This document shows, piece by piece, positions 1-9,393 of a stretch of 64,000 nucleotides of DNA (positions are counted from its first letter, which is position 1; every line of letters begins with the position of its first letter). The notes under the pieces were generated by a model. It saw only the letters and a list, made by a program, of their open reading frames with translations. It did no database searches and was not told the DNA's origin. The translations under genes and the position numbers were made by a program. This DNA comes from Mucilaginibacter flavus (GTDB taxonomy: Bacteria; Bacteroidota; Bacteroidia; Sphingobacteriales; Sphingobacteriaceae): positions 62,001-126,000 of the forward strand of contig NZ_JAUFPS010000028.1 of the NCBI RefSeq assembly GCF_030409315.1. Reading direction: 5' to 3'.

Positions 1-861
1 ATACCAGGTGCCGTACTGCTTGGCCAGTTTCATGTCTTCGTCGTCCATAAAAGTGCCGTGTTCTATAGAGGTTACACCGCCTAATATCGCTCTGCGTATA
101 CCTTCGGCACCATGGGCGTGGCAGGCCACTTTAAGGCCGTAATCTTTGGCAGTTTCTACAACGGCCTTTATTTCATCAATGCTGAATTGCGCGCCAGATC
201 CATCCTCGCTTAAATCCAATACCCCGCCGGTTGATGCTATTTTGATTACGTCCGATCCGCGTTTAAACTGGAGCCGCACCGCTTTTATCAGCTCGTCGCG
301 ACCATCGGCTACACCATCATCCGGACCCATGCGGTGGTTAAAGGCGTCGTCCCTGAACCCGTCAGATGGGTCCATATGCCCGCCGCTGGCCGATATTGCC
401 CTGCCGGCGGTTATCACCCTTGGCCCATCAACCAAACCACGCCTTATAGCTTTGCGCAGGCTGATGTTTACACCGCTGCCACCCAAATCACGGACGGTGG
501 TAAAGCCCGCCATTAACGTGCGTTTGGCAAATACCGACGCCTGGTAGGCAATATCGGCATCTGTTAAGGTAAATATCTCCGCGGTAGACTCTTTGCTGAA
601 TTGCAATTCAAGGTGTACATGGCAATCAATAAGGCCCGGCATTACCGTTTTGTTTTGCATGTTGATAAGCTTATCCGCACCGGTACCGGAGGTATAACCC
701 TTTTGTATATCAATAATATTTTTGTCTTCAATAACAATAGTCATTTGGGTTTGGGCTGTGGCAGATGTGCCATCGATGAGTTTGCCGCATTGGATATAAG
801 TTTTTTGGGCGAAGGCTGCTTGCGTGAAAAGCAGTGAAATGATGAGTAGTTTTTTATGCAT
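1..861 (-). CDS. Secreted amidohydrolase family protein, 3' end cut by window edge
   Basis: The reading frame opens at an ATG at 859-861 and stays open to the left edge (287 codons), so the C-terminus is missing. The first 18 residues look like a signal peptide (MHKKLLIISLLFTQAAFA, then Q), so the product is probably exported. The metal-binding His-x-His of the amidohydrolase superfamily is visible at H81/H83 within MPGLIDCHVHL. Further on come a VIKIASTGG segment (the lysine is a candidate carbamylated metal bridge) and an ACHAHGAEGI segment with a later histidine ligand. This order fits the imidazolonepropionase/Xaa-Pro dipeptidase-like branch. Substrate cannot be told from sequence; members hydrolyse cyclic amides or dipeptides. 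The superfamily call is firm and the specificity open. Confidence 0.9.
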   Translation of the reverse strand, partial: MHKKLLIISLLFTQAAFAQKTYIQCGKLIDGTSATAQTQMTIVIEDKNIIDIQKGYTSGTGADKLINMQNKTVMPGLIDCHVHLELQFSKESTAEIFTLTDADIAYQASVFAKRTLMAGFTTVRDLGGSGVNISLRKAIRRGLVDGPRVITAGRAISASGGHMDPSDGFRDDAFNHRMGPDDGVADGRDELIKAVRLQFKRGSDVIKIASTGGVLDLSEDGSGAQFSIDEIKAVVETAKDYGLKVACHAHGAEGIRRAILGGVTSIEHGTFMDDEDMKLAKQYGTWY

Positions 862-1026
862 AAGGATATTGGGTTGATATACAAGCTAATATAAGGTTTT
901 TATTGAAGATATAGGTATGGCGGATTGGTAACAAAAAGCTTTTGTATGAATTAATTCTGTCCTTATTTAACCGTTAGTGGCACAGTTACTTAGTTGTCGA
1001 AATAAAAAAGCGTAGGGCGTGTGCGA

Positions 1027-1156
1027 TTCCCTCCCTGGGGAAGGAGGGAGGTAGGGGTTTAATTAGCTATTCCTTACCATGGCGATGAATCGCTTGTAGA
1101 AACCCCTCCCTGCCTTTGCGCTCATTGCCAGCCTCACCCATCCCGTTGGGAGGGAA
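1027..1156. repeat. Long imperfect palindrome in a gene-free gap
   Basis: The 490-bp gap between the amidohydrolase and the first permease holds a nested inverted repeat. TTCCCTCCC near 1027 pairs with GGGAGGGAA near 1148. Inside it, AGGTAGGGGTTT (about 1049-1060) faces AAACCCCTCCCT (about 1100-1111), and a local CCCTCC/GGAGGG hairpin lies in the left arm. It looks like a dispersed palindromic element of a type common between Bacteroidota genes. A related-looking element lies at 33564-33713. The rest of the gap (862-1026 and 1157-1351) is AT-rich upstream sequence in which I see no gene. Confidence 0.6.
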
Positions 1157-1351
1157 CTGAAAGACTCAGGAAATCAACAACCATAACGTTGATACAAAAG
1201 CGTGCATCACCTGTACGTAATCGAACACCTGAATTAATTATTTTAATATAATTAATTGATTGTCTGTGTTTTAAATAAATGGCACATGTTTTATTCTATA
1301 AGGTTAGTAGTATATACGTTTTTACATCAAAACCAACCTATTGAACAACTT

Positions 1352-4114
1352 ATGAACGTAGAGGATCACGTTTGGGAACTGGCAACAAAAAAACTGGCGG
1401 GAGAAGCTTCGGAAGAGGAACTGCACGAGCTGGATTTTTTATTGATAGAAAATCCCGAACTTAAAACCTCGCTAATGCTTATTTTTAACTGGTGGCAGGA
1501 AGAGCAACCCAACGCCGATGCAAACAGCTATTTGCTTTTTGACCGGATACTAAAAAACATAAAACCGGAAGTTGAGGCCGTGGCGCAAAATATACCTAAA
1601 CTACAGCCTCCCGCCCCCGGGTATATAAACATAAAGAAACCCGTAATTAAAAAATCTGCTTTAATTAACATCGGTATGATTAAAAATTATTTAAAAGTTG
1701 CCATAAGGCAGCTACGCAAACAAAAAATGTACACTGCTATTAAAATTGGTGGCTTTGCTTTTAGTATCGCGGCCTGTTTGTTAATAGCGTTATACATTCG
1801 TGATGAGCTTAGTTTTGATAAAAACTACCCCGATGCCGACCGCATTTATCGCATTGCAGGGGCCTATAACCTGGACGGGATACATGACAAAGGGGTAGAC
1901 TGGCCCGCTGTAATGGCCAAAACCGTTAAAAACAATTATCCCGAAGTAGAAAAGGCTGGTCGCCTGATGCCCAACTCGCTGTTTTGGGGTGCCGGTAGTA
2001 ATGAGCTGAAAAGGGCCGATGGCGTGGAGAATACCCATGAGGATGGTTTTGCTTATGCCGATCAATCCTTATTAGAGATATTGAAAGTGCCGATAGTTTA
2101 TGGCGACCTGGCGCACGCGCTCAGCGAGCCGCAAAGCATGGTGATTTCTAAAAGTAAGGCCGATAAATATTTCCCGGGGCAAAACCCGGTGGGTAAGGTA
2201 ATGTACCTTAATAACAACAAAAGCAGGCCATACAAAATTGGCGCGGTAATGCAGGATTTTCCGGCTACTACGCATTTGCATTACAACTTTTTGCTTACCC
2301 TAACCGGTGTTCAGTTTTGGAATGGCGAGCAGGAAACCTGGGGAGCCAGTAATTACAGCGTATACCTGTTGCTTAAACCAGGTGCAGATGTTAAAAGCCT
2401 TGATAAAAAGATCACCGATGGTATCATCAAGGGCTATTACATCCCCGATATGAAAAAAGGCGGCGATAAAAACGCCGACCGGATAGCTGGTGCTTTAACC
2501 ATGTTTTTGCAAAACATTAAAGATATTAACCTGCACTCCTATGATATTCATGATGGCATGTCGCACGGGGATATTAGGTTTGTTTGGTTGTTTGGCGCTG
2601 TGGCTGGTTTTATATTGCTGATAGCCTGTATCAATTTTATTAATTTATCTACCGCAAAATCGGCCAACAGGGCTAAGGAAGTTGGCTTGCGTAAGGTTGT
2701 GGGGTCGCAACGCAGGGGGCTTATTCAACAGTTTTTAACCGAGTCGTTATTATACAGCGTTTGTTCGTTTGTGTTGGGTTTGCTGCTGGCTGCGTTATTA
2801 CTTCCGTACTTTAACCAATTGGCATCAAAATCATTGACAATGCCCTGGACGCAATGGTGGTTATTGCCAATCATACTGGCTTCGGCTGGGATTATTGGAT
2901 TTGTAGCAGGTATCTACCCGGCATTTTATCTATCCAGCTTTAAACCTATCGAAGTATTAAAAGGCAAACTGGCTACCGGGAGTAAAAGTTCTTTTCTCCG
3001 CAATGGGCTGGTGGTTTTCCAATTTACCACATCAATTATATTGATCATTAGCACCGTGGTTATTTATAACCAGATGCATTATATCCTCAACAAAAAGGTA
3101 GGGTTTGAAAAAGACCAGGTACTGATGATCCAGGGAACAAACACCCTGGAAAACGAAGTGCTAAACTTTAAAAACGAACTATTGAAGCTATCTGCAGTAA
3201 AAAGCGCTACTGTAAGCGATTTCCTGCCGGTATCGGGCACCAAGCGTAATGGCAACGAATTTCATAACGAGGGCAGGCAAAAATTAGAAGCAGGTACCGG
3301 CGGTCAGTTTTGGGATGTGGATGCCGATTATATAAAAACCCTGGGCATGACCATAGTTGCCGGCCGTGACTTTAACCCTAAGCTTAAAACCGACTCGCAG
3401 GCGGTGATCATTAACCAAACCATGGCCGATAAATTGGGCCTTAAAGACCCTGTAGGTAAACGCATCAGCAATTATGGCGCTCCTGTACCTATTATTGGCG
3501 TAGTAAAGGATTTTAATTTTGAAAGCTTAAAAGGTACACTTGGTCCCCTGGTAATGCACCTGGGCAATAGTCCCTCTATCGTATCGGTGAAAATAAAAAC
3601 CGGCGATTTAAAGGGCACACTTGCTCAAATTAACGCGGTATGGAAAAACTTTTCGCCAAACCAGCCCATCCGCTACACTTTTATGGATGAGCAATTTGCC
3701 AACATGTATGCCGATGTGCAGCGCATGGGTAGCATCTTTACCACCTTCGCGGTGTTGGCCATTATTATAGCCTGCCTTGGCCTGTTCGCCCTGGCCGCCT
3801 TTATGGCCGAGCAGCGCAGCAAAGAAATAGGCATCCGTAAGGTGCTGGGCGCAACCGTAAGCAATATTACTACCCTGCTTTCATTTGATTTTATCAAGCT
3901 GGTATTTATTGCCATCGTAGTGGCCTCGCCAATAGCCTGGTGGGCTATGAATAAGTGGCTGGAAGATTTTAACCCTACCAACCGCATCACCATCAGCTGG
4001 TGGATGTTTGCCCTGGCAGGTATAATGTCAATTGTGATAGCCATACTAACCGTAAGCTACCAAAGCATCAAAGCCGCGTTAATGAACCCGGTGAAGAGCT
4101 TGAAAGCTGAATAA
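1352..4114 (+). CDS. FtsX/MacB-type ABC transporter permease with an N-terminal extension
   Basis: A 920-residue inner-membrane permease with the two-module MacB-PCD/FtsX layout: TM1 after residue 108, a large periplasmic loop, about four TM helices (including ACINFINLSTAKSANRAKEVG), a second periplasmic domain, and three final helices (with AEQRSKEIGIRKVLGA). It ends with the array's shared tail (NPVKSLKAE). I chose the ATG at 1352 because the protein then begins with a compact acidic domain (MNVEDHVWELATKKL...); an ATG 96 bp further upstream adds only an unlikely leader. Residue 109 begins MIKNYLK, where the sister proteins start, so residues 1-108 are an extra soluble module. It resembles the short helical N-terminus of Bacteroidota FecR-like anti-sigma factors. 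Such permeases need an ATPase partner for export or lipoprotein handling; none is encoded nearby. Confidence 0.9.
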   Translation: MNVEDHVWELATKKLAGEASEEELHELDFLLIENPELKTSLMLIFNWWQEEQPNADANSYLLFDRILKNIKPEVEAVAQNIPKLQPPAPGYINIKKPVIKKSALINIGMIKNYLKVAIRQLRKQKMYTAIKIGGFAFSIAACLLIALYIRDELSFDKNYPDADRIYRIAGAYNLDGIHDKGVDWPAVMAKTVKNNYPEVEKAGRLMPNSLFWGAGSNELKRADGVENTHEDGFAYADQSLLEILKVPIVYGDLAHALSEPQSMVISKSKADKYFPGQNPVGKVMYLNNNKSRPYKIGAVMQDFPATTHLHYNFLLTLTGVQFWNGEQETWGASNYSVYLLLKPGADVKSLDKKITDGIIKGYYIPDMKKGGDKNADRIAGALTMFLQNIKDINLHSYDIHDGMSHGDIRFVWLFGAVAGFILLIACINFINLSTAKSANRAKEVGLRKVVGSQRRGLIQQFLTESLLYSVCSFVLGLLLAALLLPYFNQLASKSLTMPWTQWWLLPIILASAGIIGFVAGIYPAFYLSSFKPIEVLKGKLATGSKSSFLRNGLVVFQFTTSIILIISTVVIYNQMHYILNKKVGFEKDQVLMIQGTNTLENEVLNFKNELLKLSAVKSATVSDFLPVSGTKRNGNEFHNEGRQKLEAGTGGQFWDVDADYIKTLGMTIVAGRDFNPKLKTDSQAVIINQTMADKLGLKDPVGKRISNYGAPVPIIGVVKDFNFESLKGTLGPLVMHLGNSPSIVSVKIKTGDLKGTLAQINAVWKNFSPNQPIRYTFMDEQFANMYADVQRMGSIFTTFAVLAIIIACLGLFALAAFMAEQRSKEIGIRKVLGATVSNITTLLSFDFIKLVFIAIVVASPIAWWAMNKWLEDFNPTNRITISWWMFALAGIMSIVIAILTVSYQSIKAALMNPVKSLKAE

Positions 4115-4274
4115 GGAAGAGAGTCAAGAATTAAGAGTCAAGAATCAAGATATGAGAAAGTCATTCGGTCATTTGCTTTGCGTCATTAAGTCATTTTAAA
4201 CTATTCAATGACTCAATGACCAAATGACTCAATGATTAGAGTGGTGAACCAATGAACTAATGAATCAGTGAACA
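4115..4274. repeat. Word-repeat spacer between permease genes 1 and 2
   Basis: The spacer is built from short words used several times: GTCAAGAATTAAGA-type words at 4124-4150, GTCATT words at 4160-4195, then the complementary AATGAC words at 4208-4235, and GAACCAATGAACTAATGAA words before the next start. The GTCATT and AATGAC blocks can fold onto each other as a long imperfect hairpin. The same architecture recurs in the next three spacers of the array. Confidence 0.7.
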
Positions 4275-6704
4275 ATGTTAAAGAGTTATTTAAAAACCGC
4301 GTGGAGGTTTTTGTTAAAAAACAAAACCTTTAGTTTCATCAACATTATTGGCCTGGCTACGGGTACTTTGTGTTGTTTGTATATTTTGTTGTATGTGCAG
4401 GATCAGTACAATTATGATAAGCAGCACAAGGATGCCGCCAGTATTTACAGGCTTACTACCGATTTGGAACTTACCGGCGATAAGCACCATAGTGGGGCAA
4501 GCTCGCCGCCGATAACACCGGCTATTAAAAATGAGTTTGCCGAAGTGCAGCAATTTACCCGCGTGGTAACTACCGAAAAATTTGGTGCCAAGCAACATCT
4601 GCTGCGCTACAAGGAAAAATCGTTTTACGAGAAGGATGCTTTGTTTGTGGATTCTACTTTTTTCGATGTATTCACCTATCACTTTGTAAGTGGTAATGCC
4701 ACCAAAGCATTAACAGAACCTTATTCAATAGTTTTATTTAAACCCGTTGCCGATAAACTTTTTGGCAGCGAGGATGCCGTTGGCAAAATGATATCTATCG
4801 AAAACGGTTTTGGCAAACACGATTATAAGGTGAGCGGTGTGGTTGATGAAAGTCTGGGTAAATCGCACATTCATGGTAATCTGTATGTATCCATGAATAG
4901 CGGCGGCTTTGGCGAGTCGGTGCGTAAAAACGATGCCTGGGCAGGTAATAACTTCTTATATGCCTATTTAAAATTAAGACCGGATGCAAGCGCTACTGCC
5001 CTTGAAAAAAAACTTCCCGATTTTTTGAATAAACATGCTGCCGACCAATTAAAAGCCATTGGCATGAAAAAGGTGTTGCATTTGCAACCTGTGTCGCAAA
5101 TTCATACCACGCCGGGTTTTGAAAATGAATTAAGCAAAACCCTCGATCCTAAATTTTTATTCCTGCTGATATTAATAGCCGTGATGATCCAGGTGATTGC
5201 CTGTATCAATTTCATGAACCTATCAACAGCCCGTGCTTCAAAACGCGCCAAAGAAGTAGGTGTGCGTAAAGTGATAGGTGCTGGCAAAGGTGATTTGATC
5301 AAACAATTTTTAGGCGAATCGTTCCTGTTAGCTTTTATTGGCGTGGCTGTTGCTTTGCCATTGTTGATAGTGTTATTGCCTTACCTTAACCAAGTTACCA
5401 AAGCCGATATTCAGCTGGCGTTTTTTAGTAATTATAAAATATGGATAATGCTGCTAAGCTTAATTACGGTTACCGGTTTGGTTGCCGGTAGTTACCCGGC
5501 ATTTTACCTATCGGCGTTTGAAGCTATAAAGGTTATCAAAGGTAATTTTACCAGTCAGGTATCGGCAACGGGCATCCGCAAATCATTGGTGGTTTTTCAA
5601 TTTGTTTTATCTATAGTTTTAGTTTCTGGTATCATTATTATCTATAGTCAGCTAAACTACATCAAAAATAAGGACCTCGGTTTCGATAAAAACCAAAAAC
5701 TGATCTTCAATTTTTACACCGAAGCCTCGCAGAAAAAGATGCCTGCGTTTACCAATGATCTCAAAGAATTATCGGAAGTAAAAGCGGTAAACAACGCCGA
5801 TAACTATTTAGGGCAGTTTGTACCGCATGATCATGGCGTGTTCCTGGCGGGCGGTAACATGGCTGAGGCTGTTGACGCCCAAAACATCAATACCGATGAG
5901 CATTTTGTAAAAGCCAATGGTGTAAGCCTGATAGCTGGTCGCGATTTTAGGCTGAATGATACCAACCGCGTGTTGATTAATGAAACCCTGGCCAAACGCC
6001 TTGGATTGGATGTGCAAAAAGCACCCGGAACCAGGCTGTACAGCCAGTTCGATGGCAAACCCGCCACCTTTGTTGAAGTAGCCGGTGTAATGAAAAACTT
6101 TAATTACAATTCGTTGCACAGCGAGGTGCGTCCGTTTATGATGGTGTACCAGAATGATCCTAATTATTTCAATAGCATGGTAGTTTCTGTTGGCAGCAGC
6201 AACTATAAAGCATTGCTTGATAAAATGTCGGCGGTTTGGCATAAGGATTTCCCCGAAGTACCTTTTGAATACACTTTCCTGGATACCGAAGTACAAAAGC
6301 AATATGAAACCGAGATAACACTATCGCAGATCATCAATTCGTTTACGGCGGTTGCCATTGTAATTTCATGCCTTGGCTTGTTTGGCCTCGCCGCGTTTAG
6401 TGCCGAACAACGCAGCAAGGAAATAGGCATCCGCAAAGTATTAGGTGCAAGCGTAACCGGCATAGTACAATTGCTGTCTACAGATTTTTTAAAGCTGGTG
6501 ATCATCGCTTTTGCAATAGCAACACCTTTAGCCTGGTGGGGAATGAGCAAGTGGCTACAGGATTTTGAATACCGCGTAACCATAAGCTGGTGGATGTTTG
6601 CCCTGGCAGGTATATTAGCGGGAGCAGTGGCCCTGTTCACCGTAAGTTTCCAAGCCATAAAAGCAGCCCTGATGAACCCGGTGAAAAGTTTAAAAGCAGA
6701 GTAG
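4275..6704 (+). CDS. FtsX/MacB-type ABC transporter permease, array copy 2
   Basis: An 809-residue inner-membrane permease of the MacB-PCD/FtsX type, paralogous to its neighbours. It starts directly with the canonical amphipathic lead (MLKSYLKTAWRFLLKN) and TM1 at about residues 21-43. The first FtsX module carries ACINFMNLSTARASKRAKEVG around residues 308-328, and the second carries AEQRSKEIGIRKVLGAS near residues 710-727. It ends in ALMNPVKSLKAE. The two periplasmic domains between the helices are the most divergent parts against the other copies, as expected if the array members recognise different partners or cargo. No ATPase is encoded beside it. Family call is secure; substrate unknown. 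Confidence 0.92.
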   Translation: MLKSYLKTAWRFLLKNKTFSFINIIGLATGTLCCLYILLYVQDQYNYDKQHKDAASIYRLTTDLELTGDKHHSGASSPPITPAIKNEFAEVQQFTRVVTTEKFGAKQHLLRYKEKSFYEKDALFVDSTFFDVFTYHFVSGNATKALTEPYSIVLFKPVADKLFGSEDAVGKMISIENGFGKHDYKVSGVVDESLGKSHIHGNLYVSMNSGGFGESVRKNDAWAGNNFLYAYLKLRPDASATALEKKLPDFLNKHAADQLKAIGMKKVLHLQPVSQIHTTPGFENELSKTLDPKFLFLLILIAVMIQVIACINFMNLSTARASKRAKEVGVRKVIGAGKGDLIKQFLGESFLLAFIGVAVALPLLIVLLPYLNQVTKADIQLAFFSNYKIWIMLLSLITVTGLVAGSYPAFYLSAFEAIKVIKGNFTSQVSATGIRKSLVVFQFVLSIVLVSGIIIIYSQLNYIKNKDLGFDKNQKLIFNFYTEASQKKMPAFTNDLKELSEVKAVNNADNYLGQFVPHDHGVFLAGGNMAEAVDAQNINTDEHFVKANGVSLIAGRDFRLNDTNRVLINETLAKRLGLDVQKAPGTRLYSQFDGKPATFVEVAGVMKNFNYNSLHSEVRPFMMVYQNDPNYFNSMVVSVGSSNYKALLDKMSAVWHKDFPEVPFEYTFLDTEVQKQYETEITLSQIINSFTAVAIVISCLGLFGLAAFSAEQRSKEIGIRKVLGASVTGIVQLLSTDFLKLVIIAFAIATPLAWWGMSKWLQDFEYRVTISWWMFALAGILAGAVALFTVSFQAIKAALMNPVKSLKAE

Positions 6705-6877
6705 GAGAGAATCAAGAATTAAGAATCAAGAATCAAGACTTTTTTAATTAAGTCATTGGTCATTAATAAAAATGATGAGATACTTAGTATTTGAGTTTTG
6801 TTTTTTAGGACTTAGAAATTAGGATTTGAAATTTTATTTTTTAGGATTTAGAAATTAGGGTTTAGTGTTTAAATACA
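6705..6877. repeat. Word-repeat spacer between permease genes 2 and 3
   Basis: It starts with the same GAATCAAGAATTAAGAATCAAG word block as the other array spacers, then switches to a different word: TTTTTTAGGA(C/T)TTAGAAATTAGG is repeated twice at about 6803-6864. Unlike the other three spacers it has only remnants of the GTCATT/AATGAC arms. Confidence 0.6.
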
Positions 6878-9250
6878 ATGATTAAGAATTATTTAAAAAT
6901 AGCCTGGCGAAACCTTATCCGTAATAAGGCGCATACGTTTATAAATATAGCGGGACTGTCTGTAGGGCTGGCTTGCAGTTTGCTCATTTTGCTTTGGGTG
7001 CAAAACGAAGTGGAGATAGACGCTTATCATGCAAACGGAAACCGTTTGTATTCGGTTTATGAGCGACAGTATTATGATAATAAAATTGTTGGTCAGTATA
7101 ACACCCCCGGCCTATTGCCCGATGAAATAAAAAAGCAGGTTCCCGAAGTTGAGGCTGCTACGGGTATCTCTTACGGCGGCAATAATACCTTCCAGGTAGG
7201 GGATAAAATTTTAAAAATGGCAGGTGTTGGCGGAGGTGCCGATGTGTTTAAAATGTTTACCATTCCTTTGCTTGAAGGCAACGTGCAAACGGCTTTAAAT
7301 ACACCGGTAAGTATGGCCATATCCAACAAAATGGCTAAAGCTTTTTTTGGCAGCGCGCATGCGGCTATTGGCAAAACCATACGGTACGAAAACCGTAAGG
7401 ATTTTAAAGTTACCGGCGTTTACCAGGATTTGCCCCAAATATCATCGCAACAATATGATTACATCATGAACTGGGATGCCTTTTTGGCCGATAACGACTG
7501 GGCAAAAAGCTGGGGCAATAATGGCCCATCAACAGTGATCATGTTACGTGCAGATGCCAACCCGGCCCTCGTGCAAAAAAAGCTTACCCATTTTTTAGAT
7601 AACCTGAATAAATACCAGCGCAAAGGCGTTTTTACCGAAGAGCTGGGCATGCAGTTGTTTAAAGACGGCTACCTGCACAACAACTTTGAAAACGGCGAGT
7701 TTAAAGGCGGGCGTATTGAATACGTGCACCTGTTTACCATAGTGGCTGTTTTTATATTGCTGATAGCCTGTATCAACTTTATGAACCTAACCACAGCGCG
7801 GTCTGTTAAACGTGCTCGCGAGATTGGGGTGCGCAAAGTAGTAGGGGCCGTGCGGTCGGTACTCATTAAACAATTCATCGGCGAATCGATGCTGATCACA
7901 CTGTTGGCGGTGGCGGTTTCTTTACTGCTATTGGTGCTTATACTGCCGGTGTTTAATCACATCACCCAAAAAGAAATAGAGCTGCCTTTTAACCAGGTTG
8001 GCTTTTGGTTAAAGTTAACAGGTATCACTTTGGCTACCGGCTTTATATCGGGCAGTTACCCTGCATTATTTTTATCATCGTTTAACCCCGTTACGGTTTT
8101 AAAAGGAACGCTTAAATTAAACACAGGTACTACCATGTTCCGCAAGGGTTTGGTGGTGTTCCAGTTTTTCCTTTCGGTGGTGATGATTACGGCTACCATC
8201 GTTATATCCAAACAAATGGATTATGTGCAATCAAAAAACCTGGGTTTTGATCGCGAAAATCTGATTTATATTCCCATGGGGGGCGACCTGATCAAAAAGT
8301 ACGAAACCTTTAAAACCGAGGCCTTGCAAATGCCGGGTGTACAATCGGTAAGTCGCATTACCAATACTCCAACCGGGCTGGATAACGGTACCAGCGATGT
8401 GGACTGGGTGGGGAAAGACCATAGTGTTCAAATTCAATTCACCCAGGTATCGGTAGGCTACGATTTTGTAAAAACGATGAAGCTTAAGCTGGCCCAGGGA
8501 CGCGATTTTTCAAGTGCCTACGGTACCGATTCGGTTGGATACCTGGTGAATGAAGCCGCTGCCAAAAGATTAAAATATACCAACCCAATAGGCAAGCCCT
8601 TAACCTTTTGGGGTAAAAAAGGGGAGATCATCGGCGTGTTAAAAGATTTTCATTTTGCATCCATGCATGAGCAAATCAAGCCGCTTATCATCAGGTATGG
8701 CGAGCAGGAAGGTTACGGTAATATCCTGGTGAAAACGCAGCCCGGCAAAACCCGCGAGGCGTTGGCCAGTATGGAGAAGCTTGCCAAGCAAATTAATCCG
8801 GCATTTCCGTTTACTTACACTTTTTCTGACGATGAGTACCAAAAGCTTTATCAAAACGAGCAGATAGTAAACAAGCTATCAAACGCCTTTGCTTTCCTGG
8901 CCATATTTATATCGTGCCTTGGTTTGTTGGGTCTGGCCATGTTTACTGCCGAACAGCGTGTTAAAGAGATTGGCATCCGCAAGGTATTAGGGGCAAGCGT
9001 TACTTCGCTTTTCGCCCTGTTGTCGTCAGAGTTTCTCGTGCTGGTGGTTATCTCGTTGTTTATAGCCTTACCGGTATCCTGGTACGCCATGACCGCCTGG
9101 CTGCGTGATTTTGCTTACCAAACGCCCATGCAATGGTGGGTATTCGCCCTGGCCGGCGCAATCATCATTGTAATAGCGATGATAACAGTAAGCTTCCAGG
9201 CCATCAAAGCGGTGCTGATAAACCCAATAAAAAGTTTGAGATCTGAATAA
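6878..9250 (+). CDS. FtsX/MacB-type ABC transporter permease, array copy 3
   Basis: A 790-residue permease beginning MIKNYLKIAWRNLIRNK with TM1 at about residues 20-44 (GLSVGLACSLLILLWV). FtsX module 1 is marked by ACINFMNLTTARSVKRAREIG, module 2 by AEQRVKEIGIRKVLGAS, and the tail is LINPIKSLRSE. It has the 8-helix layout with two large periplasmic domains seen in the whole array. The order and direction of the genes (all +, spaced by 143-173 bp) suggest tandem duplication. It could be one membrane half of an exporter or a MacB-like mechanotransmission system driven by an ATPase encoded elsewhere. Confidence 0.92.
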   Translation: MIKNYLKIAWRNLIRNKAHTFINIAGLSVGLACSLLILLWVQNEVEIDAYHANGNRLYSVYERQYYDNKIVGQYNTPGLLPDEIKKQVPEVEAATGISYGGNNTFQVGDKILKMAGVGGGADVFKMFTIPLLEGNVQTALNTPVSMAISNKMAKAFFGSAHAAIGKTIRYENRKDFKVTGVYQDLPQISSQQYDYIMNWDAFLADNDWAKSWGNNGPSTVIMLRADANPALVQKKLTHFLDNLNKYQRKGVFTEELGMQLFKDGYLHNNFENGEFKGGRIEYVHLFTIVAVFILLIACINFMNLTTARSVKRAREIGVRKVVGAVRSVLIKQFIGESMLITLLAVAVSLLLLVLILPVFNHITQKEIELPFNQVGFWLKLTGITLATGFISGSYPALFLSSFNPVTVLKGTLKLNTGTTMFRKGLVVFQFFLSVVMITATIVISKQMDYVQSKNLGFDRENLIYIPMGGDLIKKYETFKTEALQMPGVQSVSRITNTPTGLDNGTSDVDWVGKDHSVQIQFTQVSVGYDFVKTMKLKLAQGRDFSSAYGTDSVGYLVNEAAAKRLKYTNPIGKPLTFWGKKGEIIGVLKDFHFASMHEQIKPLIIRYGEQEGYGNILVKTQPGKTREALASMEKLAKQINPAFPFTYTFSDDEYQKLYQNEQIVNKLSNAFAFLAIFISCLGLLGLAMFTAEQRVKEIGIRKVLGASVTSLFALLSSEFLVLVVISLFIALPVSWYAMTAWLRDFAYQTPMQWWVFALAGAIIIVIAMITVSFQAIKAVLINPIKSLRSE

Positions 9251-9393
9251 AAATAGAATCAAGAGTTAAGAGTCAAGATAGGAAATTAGTCATTAGGTCA
9301 TTTGCTTTGCGTCATTAAGTCATTATTGAATTTTCAATGACTAGCTGATAAGACCAATGAACTAATGAACAAGTGAACCAATGAACCAACACT
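9251..9393. repeat. Word-repeat spacer between permease genes 3 and 4
   Basis: The spacer opens with TCAAGAGTTAAGAGTCAAGA words, continues with GTCATTAGGTCATTTGCTTT and a related GTCATT block, then the complementary TTCAATGACT, and ends in CCAATGAACTAATGAAC words. It is close to base-for-base similar to the spacer at 11755-11900, so the duplication that made copies 4 and 5 evidently carried the spacer along. Confidence 0.7.

Noticed and set aside
1256..1351. Earlier start of the first permease at 1256
   Set aside because: Gives an atypical hydrophobic leader before the compact acidic domain; the ATG at 1352 fits better.
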